This document shows positions 1 through 9,136 of a DNA stretch of 33,914 nucleotides, in pieces. The DNA is from Lentisphaerota bacterium (lineage in GTDB: Bacteria; Verrucomicrobiota; Lentisphaeria; Victivallales; UBA1829). How positions within the stretch are numbered: position 1 is the first letter of the stretch; the number at the start of each line of letters is the position of its first letter. Below the pieces are notes generated by a model, which saw nothing but the letters and a program-made list of their open reading frames with translations, searched no databases and was not told the origin of the DNA. The stretch lies in the NCBI GenBank assembly GCA_015061565.1, contig SUWI01000025.1:1-33914 (forward strand), in the 5' to 3' direction. A program made the position numbers and the translations under genes.

Positions 1-632
1 CCGTCTGCCGCCAGAATATTGCCGCGACCCTTATGCAGACGCAAGGAGAAATTGGCTGCCGTGTTATATAAGACGCTCATGAGAGTCAAGGTCGCAGTGT
101 TATTACCGACTACTCTTGAGTTATCGCCCAGATAAAGGTAACTGGATGGGAATTTCAGCTGTTTGGCGTTCAAGAAGGTATCTGTATTGCCTTTGTCATT
201 CTTGACCGCAACACGAAGATACGTGGGCATATTTCTGCCGGTATGACGCAGCCCGTATGCAAAATATTCTTTCGACTGATTGATCATTTCTGGTTCCAGT
301 GCGGGACAAAAACACCAGGGAGTATATCGCCCCTTGGTCAATGGTAGATAACACCCTTCCAGTGGGAAAGCCCAGAAACTGGCCGAGTTTTTGTCCAGAA
401 AGATGAGTCCGTTGTTATCATTGCTGTACATGGCGTGAATCAGTCCGATCTGTTTGATGTTGCCGGCGCACTGTATAGCTTTTGCCTTGACCTTGGCTGC
501 ATTGAGTGCAGGCAGCAGCAGACCCGCCAGAATGGCAATGATCGCAACGACTACCAGGAGTTCGATAAGCGTGAAACTGCGTTTCCGTTTCAATGATGAA
601 TGAGGGGAGATGAGAGATGAAATACGGTTCAT
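1..632 (-). CDS. H-X9-DG type pseudopilin, 3' end cut by the window edge
   Basis: This open frame is missing from the ORF track because its stop lies outside the window. It starts at the ATG at 632, with an AAGGAAAGG Shine-Dalgarno upstream. The protein begins with a basic stretch (KRKRS), then [18 protein letters not shown] and [10 protein letters not shown], the class III signal of type II secretion/type IV pilus-like pseudopilins, at about residues 17-45. After that comes a typical globular head with a CPALEPE segment. The last visible residues are [13 protein letters not shown], an exact His-X9-Asp-Gly motif, so only a short tail is missing. The residue before the Phe is Ser rather than the usual Gly. 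It is probably an inner-membrane-anchored, outward-facing minor pilin or surface protein. It follows the Gfo/Idh/MocA gene by 16 bases and may be co-transcribed with the sugar operon. Individual function is unknown. Confidence 0.92.
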   Translation of the reverse strand, partial: MNRISSLISPHSSLKRKRSFTLIELLVVVAIIAILAGLLLPALNAAKVKAKAIQCAGNIKQIGLIHAMYSNDNNGLIFLDKNSASFWAFPLEGCYLPLTKGRYTPWCFCPALEPEMINQSKEYFAYGLRHTGRNMPTYLRVAVKNDKGNTDTFLNAKQLKFPSSYLYLGDNSRVVGNNTATLTLMSVLYNTAANFSLRLHKGRGNILAAD

Positions 633-648
633 GGTCTGTTTCCTTTCC

Positions 649-1833
649 TTATTTTTTATGTTGTCCGTTCTCGAAATATTCGATCAGTTCCCGGCGGAGC
701 GGGGGAATGTCTTTCGGCATACTGCCGCTGCGCATGGATTCATGTCCCATCACCCCGGCGGCTACGGCATTGCGCGCCGCGACCGGGGAAACTGCAGGAA
801 TCCGGTCTTCCAGCAGGAAGTCGAAAAAGGCATTCAGAATGACCTTGTCCGAGCCGCCGTGCGTGCCTTGCACATCTTTCAGATGGTAGACGATATCCGG
901 CTTGTTCCGCAGTCCGCGCTGCGTCCACACATGGATTTCGCGGTTGCCGGAATAATCGCCGATATTTTCCACTCTGCCGCGGGTGCCGATGAACGTGTAA
1001 TTGCGCTCGGCGTCCGGGGCATACATGCACTGTTCATACGACGCCTGCACTCCGTTGGAAAGCTGCATCAGCAGCATGGAATGGTCTTCCACATCCATCA
1101 CCGGACTGAGTCCCTTGAGTTCCAGCGGCGGCCAGCAGGCATCCGTGAATGAGACTTGACGGTCGGGTTTTTCATCGGCTTTCCGGCGGCCGGTCGTGCG
1201 GTTGTAGACCGAAAGGCGTCCCATGGCCGTGACCCGTTCGGTATAGCCTCCGGCGAGCCAGTGGATGATGTCGATGTCATGCGCACCTTTCTGGAGCAGC
1301 AGTCCGGTGCAGTTCTTCTGTTCGGAACACCAGTGACGGAAATAACAGCTGCCGTAACTGATGAAATGGCGGCACCAGACGGTTTGGATTTCGCCAATGA
1401 TCCCGGAGTCGATGATCTCCTTCATTTTGAGCACGAAATCCATGTAGCGCATGTTGTGTCCGACCATGAGTTTGCTGCCGGTTTGGTATGCGGTTTCGAG
1501 AATATGGTCACAGCCTTCGATGGTGATCGCCATGGGTTTTTCGAGATAGACGGACTTGCCGGCTTCGAGCGCGGCGACCGCCATCTCTTCATGGTATTGA
1601 TCGCGGACGGCGATGAAAACCGCCTGAACTCCGGGATCTTCGATCAGGTCTTTATAATTGGAATAAACTTTAACTTCGGCAAATTCCGGATAGGTCTTCC
1701 GGAACACCTCGACCATTTCCGGATCATGGTCGCAGACCGCGGTCAATTCGCCTTTCTCCCGGGGAAAACCGGCAAAAATGAAATTTGCCCTGAGCTGAGG
1801 GTTGACGCCGATCACACCGAATTTGATTTTCAT
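649..1833 (-). CDS. Gfo/Idh/MocA family NAD(P)-dependent oxidoreductase
   Basis: The 394-aa protein has an N-terminal Rossmann fold starting [11 protein letters not shown], although the usual GxGxxG is degenerate here. The family signature EKPMA at about residue 99 carries the catalytic lysine. A C-terminal alpha/beta domain includes the [15 protein letters not shown] segment, where the histidine-aspartate pair sits in the place of the family's substrate-binding histidine. Members oxidise or epimerise sugars, inositols or amino sugars with NAD(P); the substrate cannot be read from sequence. The start at 1833 has AGGA at a reasonable distance. It lies downstream of the second AraC regulator with a 143-base gap that contains a TATAAT box, so it may have its own promoter besides read-through. 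There is no signal peptide, so it is cytoplasmic. Confidence 0.93.
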   Translation of the reverse strand: MKIKFGVIGVNPQLRANFIFAGFPREKGELTAVCDHDPEMVEVFRKTYPEFAEVKVYSNYKDLIEDPGVQAVFIAVRDQYHEEMAVAALEAGKSVYLEKPMAITIEGCDHILETAYQTGSKLMVGHNMRYMDFVLKMKEIIDSGIIGEIQTVWCRHFISYGSCYFRHWCSEQKNCTGLLLQKGAHDIDIIHWLAGGYTERVTAMGRLSVYNRTTGRRKADEKPDRQVSFTDACWPPLELKGLSPVMDVEDHSMLLMQLSNGVQASYEQCMYAPDAERNYTFIGTRGRVENIGDYSGNREIHVWTQRGLRNKPDIVYHLKDVQGTHGGSDKVILNAFFDFLLEDRIPAVSPVAARNAVAAGVMGHESMRSGSMPKDIPPLRRELIEYFENGQHKK

Positions 1834-1867
1834 GATGCAGGATCCTTTTTCTGGTTTTCATGAAAAT

Positions 1868-1896
1868 ATTATAATCCGGTTTGTGGAAAATGAAAT
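1868..1896 (-). promoter_or_regulatory. candidate promoter of the Gfo/Idh/MocA gene
   Basis: On the minus strand a perfect TATAAT lies at 1873-1868 in AT-rich sequence, with only a weak ATTTCA at the -35 position 17 bases upstream. A 12-base palindrome, TTTTCATGAAAA (1855-1866), lies at the expected transcription start and could be an operator. The evidence is the motifs alone. Confidence 0.3.
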
Positions 1897-1976
1897 GGTT
1901 AAAAATGATTATTTATTTAACAATACCGATTATTGCGAAAAGGAATGCCGGTGCAGGGCAGGGGAAACCGTTTTTT

Positions 1977-2867
1977 TCAAGTTGTCTTCGGTCCGTTGGT
2001 CTGTCTGCGGAATTCGGACGGGGAGAGGCCGGTATCGCGTTTGAAGGTTCGGCTGAAACTGAAAATATCGGAATAACCGCATTTGACCGCCACCTCGCGG
2101 ATCGGCAGGTCGGTATGCTGGATCAGTTCGCAGGCATGGTGAAAGCGGAGCTGATGGAGAAATTTTCCAAGCGAAATGCCGTCAAGCTGACGCCGGATCT
2201 TCAGTCGGAGATGTGATTCGGAAAGATGGAGCATTTCGGCCAGATTTTTGATGCTGAGCGGACGGTCGAAATTTTCCCGGACCAGCTTGAAAAGTTCGTC
2301 CATAAACGGGCTGTCGAACGGCACGATGGGTGCGGCTATTTTGGATTGCCGGAGTTTTCTGCTCAGGAAAAGACGCAGGGCACTGACCGCATCCTCGGGC
2401 TGATAGCCGGGATGTTTCTGGTAAGCGCAGACGATGGTTTTCAGCAGGGGAAAATCTTCGCTGCCGATCGGGAAGGGCCGGTTCATCAGCGGCAGCAGCG
2501 ACTGGCGCCCGTTGCCGCGGTCATTGAAACTGATGGTCAGAAAAAAACGTTCCGGACGGGGCCGGCTCAAATCGTAATAATGGATCTGAAAAGGGAAGAT
2601 GACAATGCCGCTCCCGGGCGGGATCTGGAACCGCAAGTCGTCCAGTCTCTGAAAGGTGGTGGTCCCGAGATTGCATTTGATCTGATACCGCTGATGATAG
2701 CATTTGTCGGATGCCTGCATTTTCCTGGCCGGCGAAAAAAACACGATGATATTGTCCGGTTCGATGCGGCAGGGGTCTTCGAGCCCGCAGGAATAATAAC
2801 TGGCGGGCGGCGTGTCGAAATCCACCCCGCTTTCCGTGAGTTCCTGCAGCAGCGTTTTCTTCGGCAT
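1977..2867 (-). CDS. AraC/XylS family transcriptional regulator
   Basis: I choose the ATG at 2867 (MPKKTLLQEL) over the TTG at 2885 used in the ORF track, because GGGGGA sits just upstream of the ATG. The product is 296 aa. The N-terminal two thirds is a cupin-like sensor region with no named match. The C-terminal 100 residues carry two helix-turn-helices, LAEMLHLSESHLRLKIRRQL and the AraC signature IREVAVKCGYSDIFSFSRTF followed by GLSPSEFR. It is embedded in the glycan operon, 22 bases after the DUF4091 gene, so it is expressed with the enzymes it probably controls. The effector is likely a sugar of this pathway (inference). Confidence 0.93.
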   Translation of the reverse strand: MPKKTLLQELTESGVDFDTPPASYYSCGLEDPCRIEPDNIIVFFSPARKMQASDKCYHQRYQIKCNLGTTTFQRLDDLRFQIPPGSGIVIFPFQIHYYDLSRPRPERFFLTISFNDRGNGRQSLLPLMNRPFPIGSEDFPLLKTIVCAYQKHPGYQPEDAVSALRLFLSRKLRQSKIAAPIVPFDSPFMDELFKLVRENFDRPLSIKNLAEMLHLSESHLRLKIRRQLDGISLGKFLHQLRFHHACELIQHTDLPIREVAVKCGYSDIFSFSRTFKRDTGLSPSEFRRQTNGPKTT

Positions 2868-2889
2868 TTTGCTTCCCCCGGTCAAAAGT

Positions 2890-4578
2890 TTATTCCGCGC
2901 AGGAATCCAGTTTTTTCAGAATGGCGTCATGGAGATTTTCCAGATAGGCAGGATCGAGCGGGAAATGCCCCATTTTGAGCTCGTGATCAAGACCTTTATG
3001 GATCAGCTTGACCACCGCTTTACGGCCGATTTTCGTTTCCAGCAGCTGCAGCAGCCTCAGATCCTGCATCGCTTCCATGAAACTCTCATAATGGATCGCG
3101 TCCGCGGGATGTCCGTCCGGTTCGGGATAGACGTTGTAAATATGTCCGCCGGTGAAACAGCCGCCGGCCGTGGTCTCCTTCCACGGATCCAGCTGCGTCC
3201 GGCGTGAATACTGCGTGAACCAGAAATTGTGTCCCCAATGCAGGAAGCCGTCCATTTCGTAAAGATAAAGCAGGACGCCGAGGATGCGGTAACGGCAGAG
3301 CGGAGCACCGTAAGAACGGGCCGGATAGCCCGGATTCGCACCGGCGAAATAACACCATTTCTGCGGCAGTTTTTCATTGGCGAAATCGTCCAGATGCGGG
3401 AAAAACGGCACCGGGCGTTTCACCAGTCCTTCCTGGAAATACTTCACCGAGGAAAGTGCATCGATTACCGGAAATTCGTCGTTGTTCACATATTGGTTCA
3501 GAAACGCAGTGGAACGGCGGTAATTTTCCAGCTTTTTTTTCGGCGGCTCATCCGAAAAATGGAAGAAGCACTTGCCGGCCAGTTTTTCCGTCCGCAGAAA
3601 ACGGAGCAGCTGCGGCATCAGCTGGGCGAGGAAATCCCGATATTCCGGAGAAACCGCCGCCACCTGCCAGCCGAATTTTCTGATCTTGCGGCCGTTGACT
3701 TCGACGATGATCTTCGGCGTGAATTCCGCGCCCCACTGGGTGAAAAAGTGCGACATCTCGAAGTATTCGATCCCGCATTTCCGGCCCAGATCGATCCATT
3801 GTTTCAGCCTCGAAAAGTCGAAATGATATTTGCCTTTTTCATAACGGATCTCCAGCAGCTGCGCGGTCGGCCGTTCACCGCCGATCCGCGTGTCCAGCGG
3901 CACGGTCCACAGCGGCGTCAGCAGCATGTTCCGTCCGTGAGCCGCGTAGTCGCGCAGATAATTTTCCAGGATGGTCCAGAATTTCCTGCTCCAGATGCGG
4001 ACATGATAATATTCCGCGAGACAGTCGGTGTAAAACCAGTTGGTCAGGATGAATTTCTGTTTCGGCAGAACCGCGGCATGCACCCGGATCCGGACCCGGA
4101 TCTCCGCCTCGAATCCACCGGGCATTTTCCAGGGTTCGTCCGGATACTGATATTTGGAAACCATGACTTTCAGATCATAATTTCCGGGCTTCATTTTTTC
4201 ATCCAGGCGGACTGAAAACCAGACTGCGCGCGTAATATTCGGGGCCAGCCGCAGCGGTTCCCGGATATTGCGCAGCGGATCGGGATAAAGACCTGGTTCC
4301 GAGCGTATGATCCCCGGATCGTTGGGATCGCCGGGCTGTTCGCACGGCACCAGACAAACTTCCCGCATCCGGATATTATTCAGTCCGGATTCCGTCCGGA
4401 ATTTCAGATAGATCCCCGTCGGACTCCGGAAAGCGATCTGGAAAGCGACCGTTTCGCCCCTCGCTCCGGCGAAGACCGGAATTTTACCCGCCGTTCCACA
4501 TTCGATCTCCGAATCCGGAAACACTTTTTCCAGACTCGGCAATATTTGCCATTTCACGTTCAATTCCGGTTCGCTCAT
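2890..4578 (-). CDS. DUF4091 / GH123-like glycoside hydrolase
   Basis: This 562-aa protein has an N-terminal beta-sandwich region (about residues 1-170, including GETVAFQIAFRSP) and a TIM-barrel-like catalytic region. The motif FFHFSDEPPKK at about residue 343 matches the acidic DE pair seen in GH123 beta-N-acetylgalactosaminidases and DUF4091 proteins. The C-terminal part has the DUF4091 hallmark GFLHWGHNFW, then a helical tail. No signal peptide is visible, so it probably works in the cytoplasm on imported oligosaccharides. It starts 2 bases after the GH20 gene stop with GGGAGAA as ribosome site, so the two are translationally coupled. Neighbouring GH20 and NagB-like genes make an N-acetylhexosaminide substrate likely. 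The precise activity is inferred. Confidence 0.85.
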   Translation of the reverse strand: MSEPELNVKWQILPSLEKVFPDSEIECGTAGKIPVFAGARGETVAFQIAFRSPTGIYLKFRTESGLNNIRMREVCLVPCEQPGDPNDPGIIRSEPGLYPDPLRNIREPLRLAPNITRAVWFSVRLDEKMKPGNYDLKVMVSKYQYPDEPWKMPGGFEAEIRVRIRVHAAVLPKQKFILTNWFYTDCLAEYYHVRIWSRKFWTILENYLRDYAAHGRNMLLTPLWTVPLDTRIGGERPTAQLLEIRYEKGKYHFDFSRLKQWIDLGRKCGIEYFEMSHFFTQWGAEFTPKIIVEVNGRKIRKFGWQVAAVSPEYRDFLAQLMPQLLRFLRTEKLAGKCFFHFSDEPPKKKLENYRRSTAFLNQYVNNDEFPVIDALSSVKYFQEGLVKRPVPFFPHLDDFANEKLPQKWCYFAGANPGYPARSYGAPLCRYRILGVLLYLYEMDGFLHWGHNFWFTQYSRRTQLDPWKETTAGGCFTGGHIYNVYPEPDGHPADAIHYESFMEAMQDLRLLQLLETKIGRKAVVKLIHKGLDHELKMGHFPLDPAYLENLHDAILKKLDSCAE

Positions 4579-4580
4579 GA

Positions 4581-5987
4581 CTATTCTCCCTGCTTGGTTG
4601 AAAAGTGCGGTCTGCGGGCGGTCTCAGCGAGGAATTCGCCCCATCGCGCATTGGTTTCCAGCATCGATTCGAAACGCTCCTGCTTGAATTCTTCGAGCTG
4701 GTCGGCGGGGAAATACCGGCCCAGCGTCTCATCCAGCCAGGCGGAAAGTTTTTCCGTGCGTTCGCGGGTGATGCGGACGCCGTCCGTCCAGTTGCTCAAC
4801 GCGGCATCGTTGACCATGCCGGCCCGGTATTTCGCCAGCGATGCATTATTGTTGCTGAAACACATGTCGACATACGCGTATAGGTCGTCGATCTCGTTGA
4901 AAGCATGCCAGATCTCCAGCACATCGTTGTTGCGCGGCGCTTTGCCCAGCCAGCGTTCGAGCTCGGTTTTGACCATCGCCGGTTCGATCCCGAAATTCCC
5001 GGCCAGCAGATCCAGGTTCAGTTCGGGCAGACCGAAAAACTTCTCCGCGAATTTCCGGTTGAAGCCCGCGCGGTCGGCGATCCTGCCGCGCTGCAGTGAT
5101 TCCGCCAGATAGCCCGCCATATACATGGACTGAGGCAGCGTGGTGTTGATCGGATACAAGCTCTGGATCCGTCCCCAGATCGTCCCGATATGCCCTTCCG
5201 CGGGATATTTCGCCTGGATGTCCGCCCAGTCGTCCACATTGTTCTGCATTTTCTGCTGACGGCCCATGCCGCGGTAGACATCCGTATTGGTCTGGAGCCT
5301 CGACGCGCCCCAGTAGCGGATGCCGTTTTCCGCATAACGCCGGATGATCGATTCATCCATCGTCCGGTATTGCCAGACGCACGGAATGACCTTCTGCAGC
5401 AGATCGCCGGATTCGGTCAGGTCGTGGTTGCGGAACATGTCATCCCACGCCAGCACTTTCTTTCCTTTTTCCAGCAGAAAATCCGTGCATTCGCGGACGC
5501 GGTTCAAATAGAGCGCAAAGGCGTTTTTGCCGGCGCATTTCGGACACGGATTTTTACTTTTGACCTCGTCCGCGCCGATATGGAAATATTCGCAGTCGGG
5601 AAAGATTTCGAGGATTTCCTGCGCCATGGTCTTCCAGACCTGCAGCGTTTCCGGATCGGACAGACACCATTGATACGTGTTGCCGTTTTCGCTCCATTTC
5701 CGGTAGGCGGGCTCCTTAAGGAAATAGTCGAGATGTCCGGCGCACTGGAGCAGGGGAATGACCCCGATCCCCAGCGTGCGGCATTTTTCCGCGACGCGGC
5801 GGAATTCCGCTTTGGTGTAGGCGGATTTTCTGGCGAAACCCGGATAGGCTTCGAACGGGAAACGGTCCTCGAATTCGATCAGCACATGCGTATATCCCAT
5901 CGCAGCCAGCTGTTCGAGTTCCGTCAGCAGATATTCCGCCTTCGGAAACATGGATTTCATATCCAGATGGATGCATTGCACTTTCAT
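4581..5987 (-). CDS. glycoside hydrolase family 20 (beta-N-acetylhexosaminidase-like)
   Basis: The 468-aa protein begins directly with the catalytic TIM barrel. Visible strands include GYTHVLIEFEDRFPF and LGIGVIPLLQCAGHLDYFL. The motif YFHIGADEV at about residue 156 is the family 20 Asp-Glu pair used in substrate-assisted cleavage of beta-linked GlcNAc/GalNAc. The usual N-terminal GH20b domain and signal peptide are absent, so this is a short, probably cytoplasmic enzyme. A cysteine pair, NPCPKC, follows the active-site motif. It lies between the TIM-barrel isomerase gene and the DUF4091 gene in the same operon. The ribosome site is weak (GGGAAAG 14 bases upstream). The exact sugar and linkage cannot be told from the sequence. 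Confidence 0.9.
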   Translation of the reverse strand: MKVQCIHLDMKSMFPKAEYLLTELEQLAAMGYTHVLIEFEDRFPFEAYPGFARKSAYTKAEFRRVAEKCRTLGIGVIPLLQCAGHLDYFLKEPAYRKWSENGNTYQWCLSDPETLQVWKTMAQEILEIFPDCEYFHIGADEVKSKNPCPKCAGKNAFALYLNRVRECTDFLLEKGKKVLAWDDMFRNHDLTESGDLLQKVIPCVWQYRTMDESIIRRYAENGIRYWGASRLQTNTDVYRGMGRQQKMQNNVDDWADIQAKYPAEGHIGTIWGRIQSLYPINTTLPQSMYMAGYLAESLQRGRIADRAGFNRKFAEKFFGLPELNLDLLAGNFGIEPAMVKTELERWLGKAPRNNDVLEIWHAFNEIDDLYAYVDMCFSNNNASLAKYRAGMVNDAALSNWTDGVRITRERTEKLSAWLDETLGRYFPADQLEEFKQERFESMLETNARWGEFLAETARRPHFSTKQGE

Positions 5988-6031
5988 TTCAGTTCTGCTT
6001 TCCCTTTCAGGATGGTTTCAGTTCATGGTTG

Positions 6032-6835
6032 TCACGGTTCGAAAATCGGCTTGAAGATCCGCCGGTAACTGTCTTCCACCGAGCGGATGCGCTTTTCCGG
6101 CGAGATCGGGAACCGGTTGATCTCGTAGTTGAACGGACCCTGATAATCCGCGGCGATCAGAGCGCGGGCGAATCCCGGCCAGTCCACTTTGCCTTCGCCC
6201 GGCACGATGTGCATTTCATCCTCGCCGAGATAATCCGCGATATGGGTCGTGATCAGCCGTTTGCCGAACTGTGCGACCGACGGGATCAGTTTTTCGATCC
6301 CCCAGGTGAAATGATTGGTGTCCAGACAGACCCCGAACGTGTCGGAATGGTCTTTGAGGATGCTCATCAGTTCTTCGACTTTATTGCCGATGCAGTGGCG
6401 CGGCAGCAGTTCCACCGCGAGCCGCTGGCCGCGGGCGGTCAGCTCCTTTTCCAGTTCGTCGAGGGAACGCCGCGCCTGATCGACCCGTTTACCCCGTTCA
6501 TCATCGGCGATCGGGCCGTATGAGGCGTGGATCACGATGATCCCGCAGTTGAAAACGGCAGCGTGATCCAGCAGATTGACCGTGTTGGCGACCGCCTCCT
6601 GCCGGATGGATTCGTCCAGCCTCGAAATATCGAACCCCAGACCGTAGGGGATGTGATAGCTGGCGGCCTTTTTACCGGTGTCCCGGAGCATTGCGTTGAA
6701 CTCGTTCTGCATGGTCTTCCGGAAAAACACCTTCGGACTGAGCTCGAAAGTCTGGATCGTGCTCGCCCCCAGGGCGTCGATCGCTTCCTGGTAGAGAATG
6801 TCGAAAAAACCGCTGACCGAAGCTCCAAGTTTCAT
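6032..6835 (-). CDS. sugar phosphate isomerase/epimerase-like TIM-barrel protein
   Basis: This 267-aa protein has the xylose-isomerase-like TIM-barrel pattern (AP endonuclease family 2 fold). Visible elements are CGIIVIHASYG, LAVELLPR, FGVCLDTNHF, THIADYLGEDEMHIVPGEGKVDWPGF and FNYEINRF. The Glu, Asp and His in these strands are the usual divalent-metal ligands. Such proteins isomerise or epimerise free or phosphorylated sugars and keto-acids. The start at 6835 has a strong GAGGTG site. It begins 9 bases after the DUF4838 gene stop and is cytoplasmic. The substrate is unknown. Confidence 0.88.
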   Translation of the reverse strand: MKLGASVSGFFDILYQEAIDALGASTIQTFELSPKVFFRKTMQNEFNAMLRDTGKKAASYHIPYGLGFDISRLDESIRQEAVANTVNLLDHAAVFNCGIIVIHASYGPIADDERGKRVDQARRSLDELEKELTARGQRLAVELLPRHCIGNKVEELMSILKDHSDTFGVCLDTNHFTWGIEKLIPSVAQFGKRLITTHIADYLGEDEMHIVPGEGKVDWPGFARALIAADYQGPFNYEINRFPISPEKRIRSVEDSYRRIFKPIFEP

Positions 6836-6844
6836 TGCTTCACC

Positions 6845-9061
6845 TCATTTCGCCTGCTGTTCGGGTTCGAACGCAATGACGCGTTCCACAAAGATCCCGT
6901 TGGGTTTCGTCGAGCCGTCCACGTAGGCCGGTCCGGTCAGTTTCAGGGAGATCCACACTTCCTTCACGGGCCAGACGATGCCGGAAACGGCTTTGGAAAG
7001 ATGGATGTCGATCCCGTCCCAGGTGCCGGGGCCGCAGTGGACCCGCACATCGGGAGCCATGGTCGTGGCGCCGATCCGGTACCAGTGGTATTTTTCATCT
7101 TTCGGTATTTTCGCTTTCGGAAGCATGAAGGTCACATCGCTGAAATCCTTGCGGTGGTAGGCATGGACCAGGATCGCGGCGAACGGCGCCTTGTGCGTGT
7201 ATTTGCGGTCGCGGCGGAGCTCGAAAGCGGAGCCGGACGCGGCATCGGGATCCGAGACCCGGCAGCGGGTCGCGCCTCCCCACGGATGGAAATCCGGCCA
7301 GTGCAGATCGCTCAATCCTTTCTTGTCTTTGAACTGTTCCGGGATCGGGAACGGCATCCGTTCGAACATGTCGCAGTCGTTGGCCAGTCCGGTCAGGAAA
7401 CCCTTCAGTCCTCTTTTCTTCCAGCCGGAATCCGAGGTGGTGGAATAAAGTTCGGTCAGCGTTTCCCGGTAGCGGCGGATCGTCTTCTGCTTGTCTTTGA
7501 CCCGGATCTTATCCTGATTGAGCAGCTGGGTCTGATCGACGGGCACGCGTTCCCAGCGCACATGCAGGTTGGACCGCTTGTCGTTCGCGGTCAGTTTTTC
7601 CGCCTCGTCCAGCCAGGCGTTGACCTGATCGAAAAATGCCTGATCGAGATATTGGTTGGAAAATTTGGCGTTTTTGGAAATGTCTCCGAGTCCGAGGATC
7701 TTTTTTTCCAGGAATTCCAGATATTTTTTCATCACCGGAGCGGCCTTGCCGAAATAGCCGTTGAAGAACGTGTCGGTGAGTTTTTCCACATCGGCATCCG
7801 GATCGACCATCAGGTGCATTCCCAGATAGAACTGGAAGGTATAGAAACTGCGGTGGTAAGGCATTTCGTTTTCGCCGTAATAAAACATCACATTGTAATC
7901 GCGGCAGAACCGGAGTTCGCGCTGCATGCTGCTGCGCGGGATCACGTAAGGTGTCACCACCGTGCCGGTGTAGACTTTCCAGTAGCCCCACAGCGCGAAT
8001 TTCTGCGCCATGGCATGCCATTTCTTGAAATTTTCCGCCGCCGGAGTACCCGGCCGCAGCGGATTCAGCAGCGTGGAATTGCAGAACCGGATGATGACGT
8101 TCGGATTCACTTTCACTTTTTCCGGCGCGGCGAGCGTCTGGCTGTAGGCGAAAGTCTGGATCAGCACATCGGGATATTTCTTCCCGACGATCTCCGCCAC
8201 CTGGTTGACGAATTCATTGTTCAGGTCGGAACAGGAACCGTTTTTACCTCTTTTCCGCGTGCATTCCGGACAATGGCAGAACGCATCGTCGCCGTCGTTC
8301 TGGCTGAGGTCGTAGATGATCCTCCATTTTTCCGGCGGCACATTTTTCCGGTCTTTTTCAATGTATTCGCACATCTGCGCGGCGATCCGTTTGACCGCTT
8401 CCGGTGAGCTCGAGCAGTAAGTGCTCTCCCACACGGCGCCGCTGGCCCTGCGGGCGAACGGCGCGTTTTTGTCCTTCCACGGCTTGACATACGCGGCCGC
8501 GGTATGGGAGCCGTGCGGCGAACCGTGATGCAGCCACAGTTCGGGGTAACGCGTGCGGATGCTGCTTTTCAGATGCAGCAGGATCTGCTGATGATAGATA
8601 CGCGGCTGGGCCATGTCCAGCGCTCGGCGGAAGATCGCGGGCGTGAAGGTCTCTTTGATCTGCGGCAGTTTCCAGTCCGGATTGGACGGAACGATCTCGG
8701 TGTCCGGCGCCAGGAAAGCGCAGCCCATGTATTTTTCCAGAAACTCATAGACGCCCCACACGGTGCCGCGAATGTCTCCGGTGATTACCAGTTCATTACC
8801 ATTGCTTTCGATGAACCACTGTTCGGTTTTCCCTTGTTTCGGGGTGAACCATTTGGCGTCTCTGGCCGCTTTGCCGATATAGACGGTCAGCGGGTTCTTC
8901 TTGTCATAGATGCTTTTGCCGGTGATTTTTTTGTAATAGACGGCGAATTCGCTGCCGGCATGCTTTTCAGCATCGGAAGCGTCGGGTGCGAATTTGACTG
9001 TTCCCGCGGAAACTGCCAGTGAGAGCAGTCCGCAGCCGAACAGCAGAGAGATTTTTTTCAT
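6845..9061 (-). CDS. secreted DUF4838 domain protein
   Basis: The 738-aa protein starts with a signal peptide (MKKISLLFGCGLLSLAVSAG) and is exported. Residues about 25-130 resemble the alpha-glucuronidase/hexosaminidase-type N-terminal alpha/beta domain (DAEKHAGSEFAVYYKKITG and LYVIGKA-like strands). Then comes the DUF4838 core with a Cys-rich FCHCPECTRKRG segment and the repeated aromatic FWGYW/MFYYGENE pattern of a TIM barrel. The C-terminal 120 residues look like a beta-sandwich that may bind carbohydrate. DUF4838 proteins are common in glycan loci of PVC and Bacteroidota bacteria, usually without proven activity. Here it is the only clearly exported protein of the operon, so it could act first on the extracellular glycan (inference). 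A GAGGC ribosome site supports the start. Confidence 0.88.
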   Translation of the reverse strand: MKKISLLFGCGLLSLAVSAGTVKFAPDASDAEKHAGSEFAVYYKKITGKSIYDKKNPLTVYIGKAARDAKWFTPKQGKTEQWFIESNGNELVITGDIRGTVWGVYEFLEKYMGCAFLAPDTEIVPSNPDWKLPQIKETFTPAIFRRALDMAQPRIYHQQILLHLKSSIRTRYPELWLHHGSPHGSHTAAAYVKPWKDKNAPFARRASGAVWESTYCSSSPEAVKRIAAQMCEYIEKDRKNVPPEKWRIIYDLSQNDGDDAFCHCPECTRKRGKNGSCSDLNNEFVNQVAEIVGKKYPDVLIQTFAYSQTLAAPEKVKVNPNVIIRFCNSTLLNPLRPGTPAAENFKKWHAMAQKFALWGYWKVYTGTVVTPYVIPRSSMQRELRFCRDYNVMFYYGENEMPYHRSFYTFQFYLGMHLMVDPDADVEKLTDTFFNGYFGKAAPVMKKYLEFLEKKILGLGDISKNAKFSNQYLDQAFFDQVNAWLDEAEKLTANDKRSNLHVRWERVPVDQTQLLNQDKIRVKDKQKTIRRYRETLTELYSTTSDSGWKKRGLKGFLTGLANDCDMFERMPFPIPEQFKDKKGLSDLHWPDFHPWGGATRCRVSDPDAASGSAFELRRDRKYTHKAPFAAILVHAYHRKDFSDVTFMLPKAKIPKDEKYHWYRIGATTMAPDVRVHCGPGTWDGIDIHLSKAVSGIVWPVKEVWISLKLTGPAYVDGSTKPNGIFVERVIAFEPEQQAK

Positions 9062-9136
9062 GATTGCCTCATCTTTCGTTGATTGGTTGCGAGACTGCCG
9101 GATACCGGTTCCGATGGAACGCGCCCACTGGATACG

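Noticed and set aside
6527-8407. 626-aa plus-strand ORF
   Set aside because: It is a shadow of the DUF4838 and isomerase genes on the minus strand; its sequence is Arg/His/Phe-rich with no domain and it spans two real genes.
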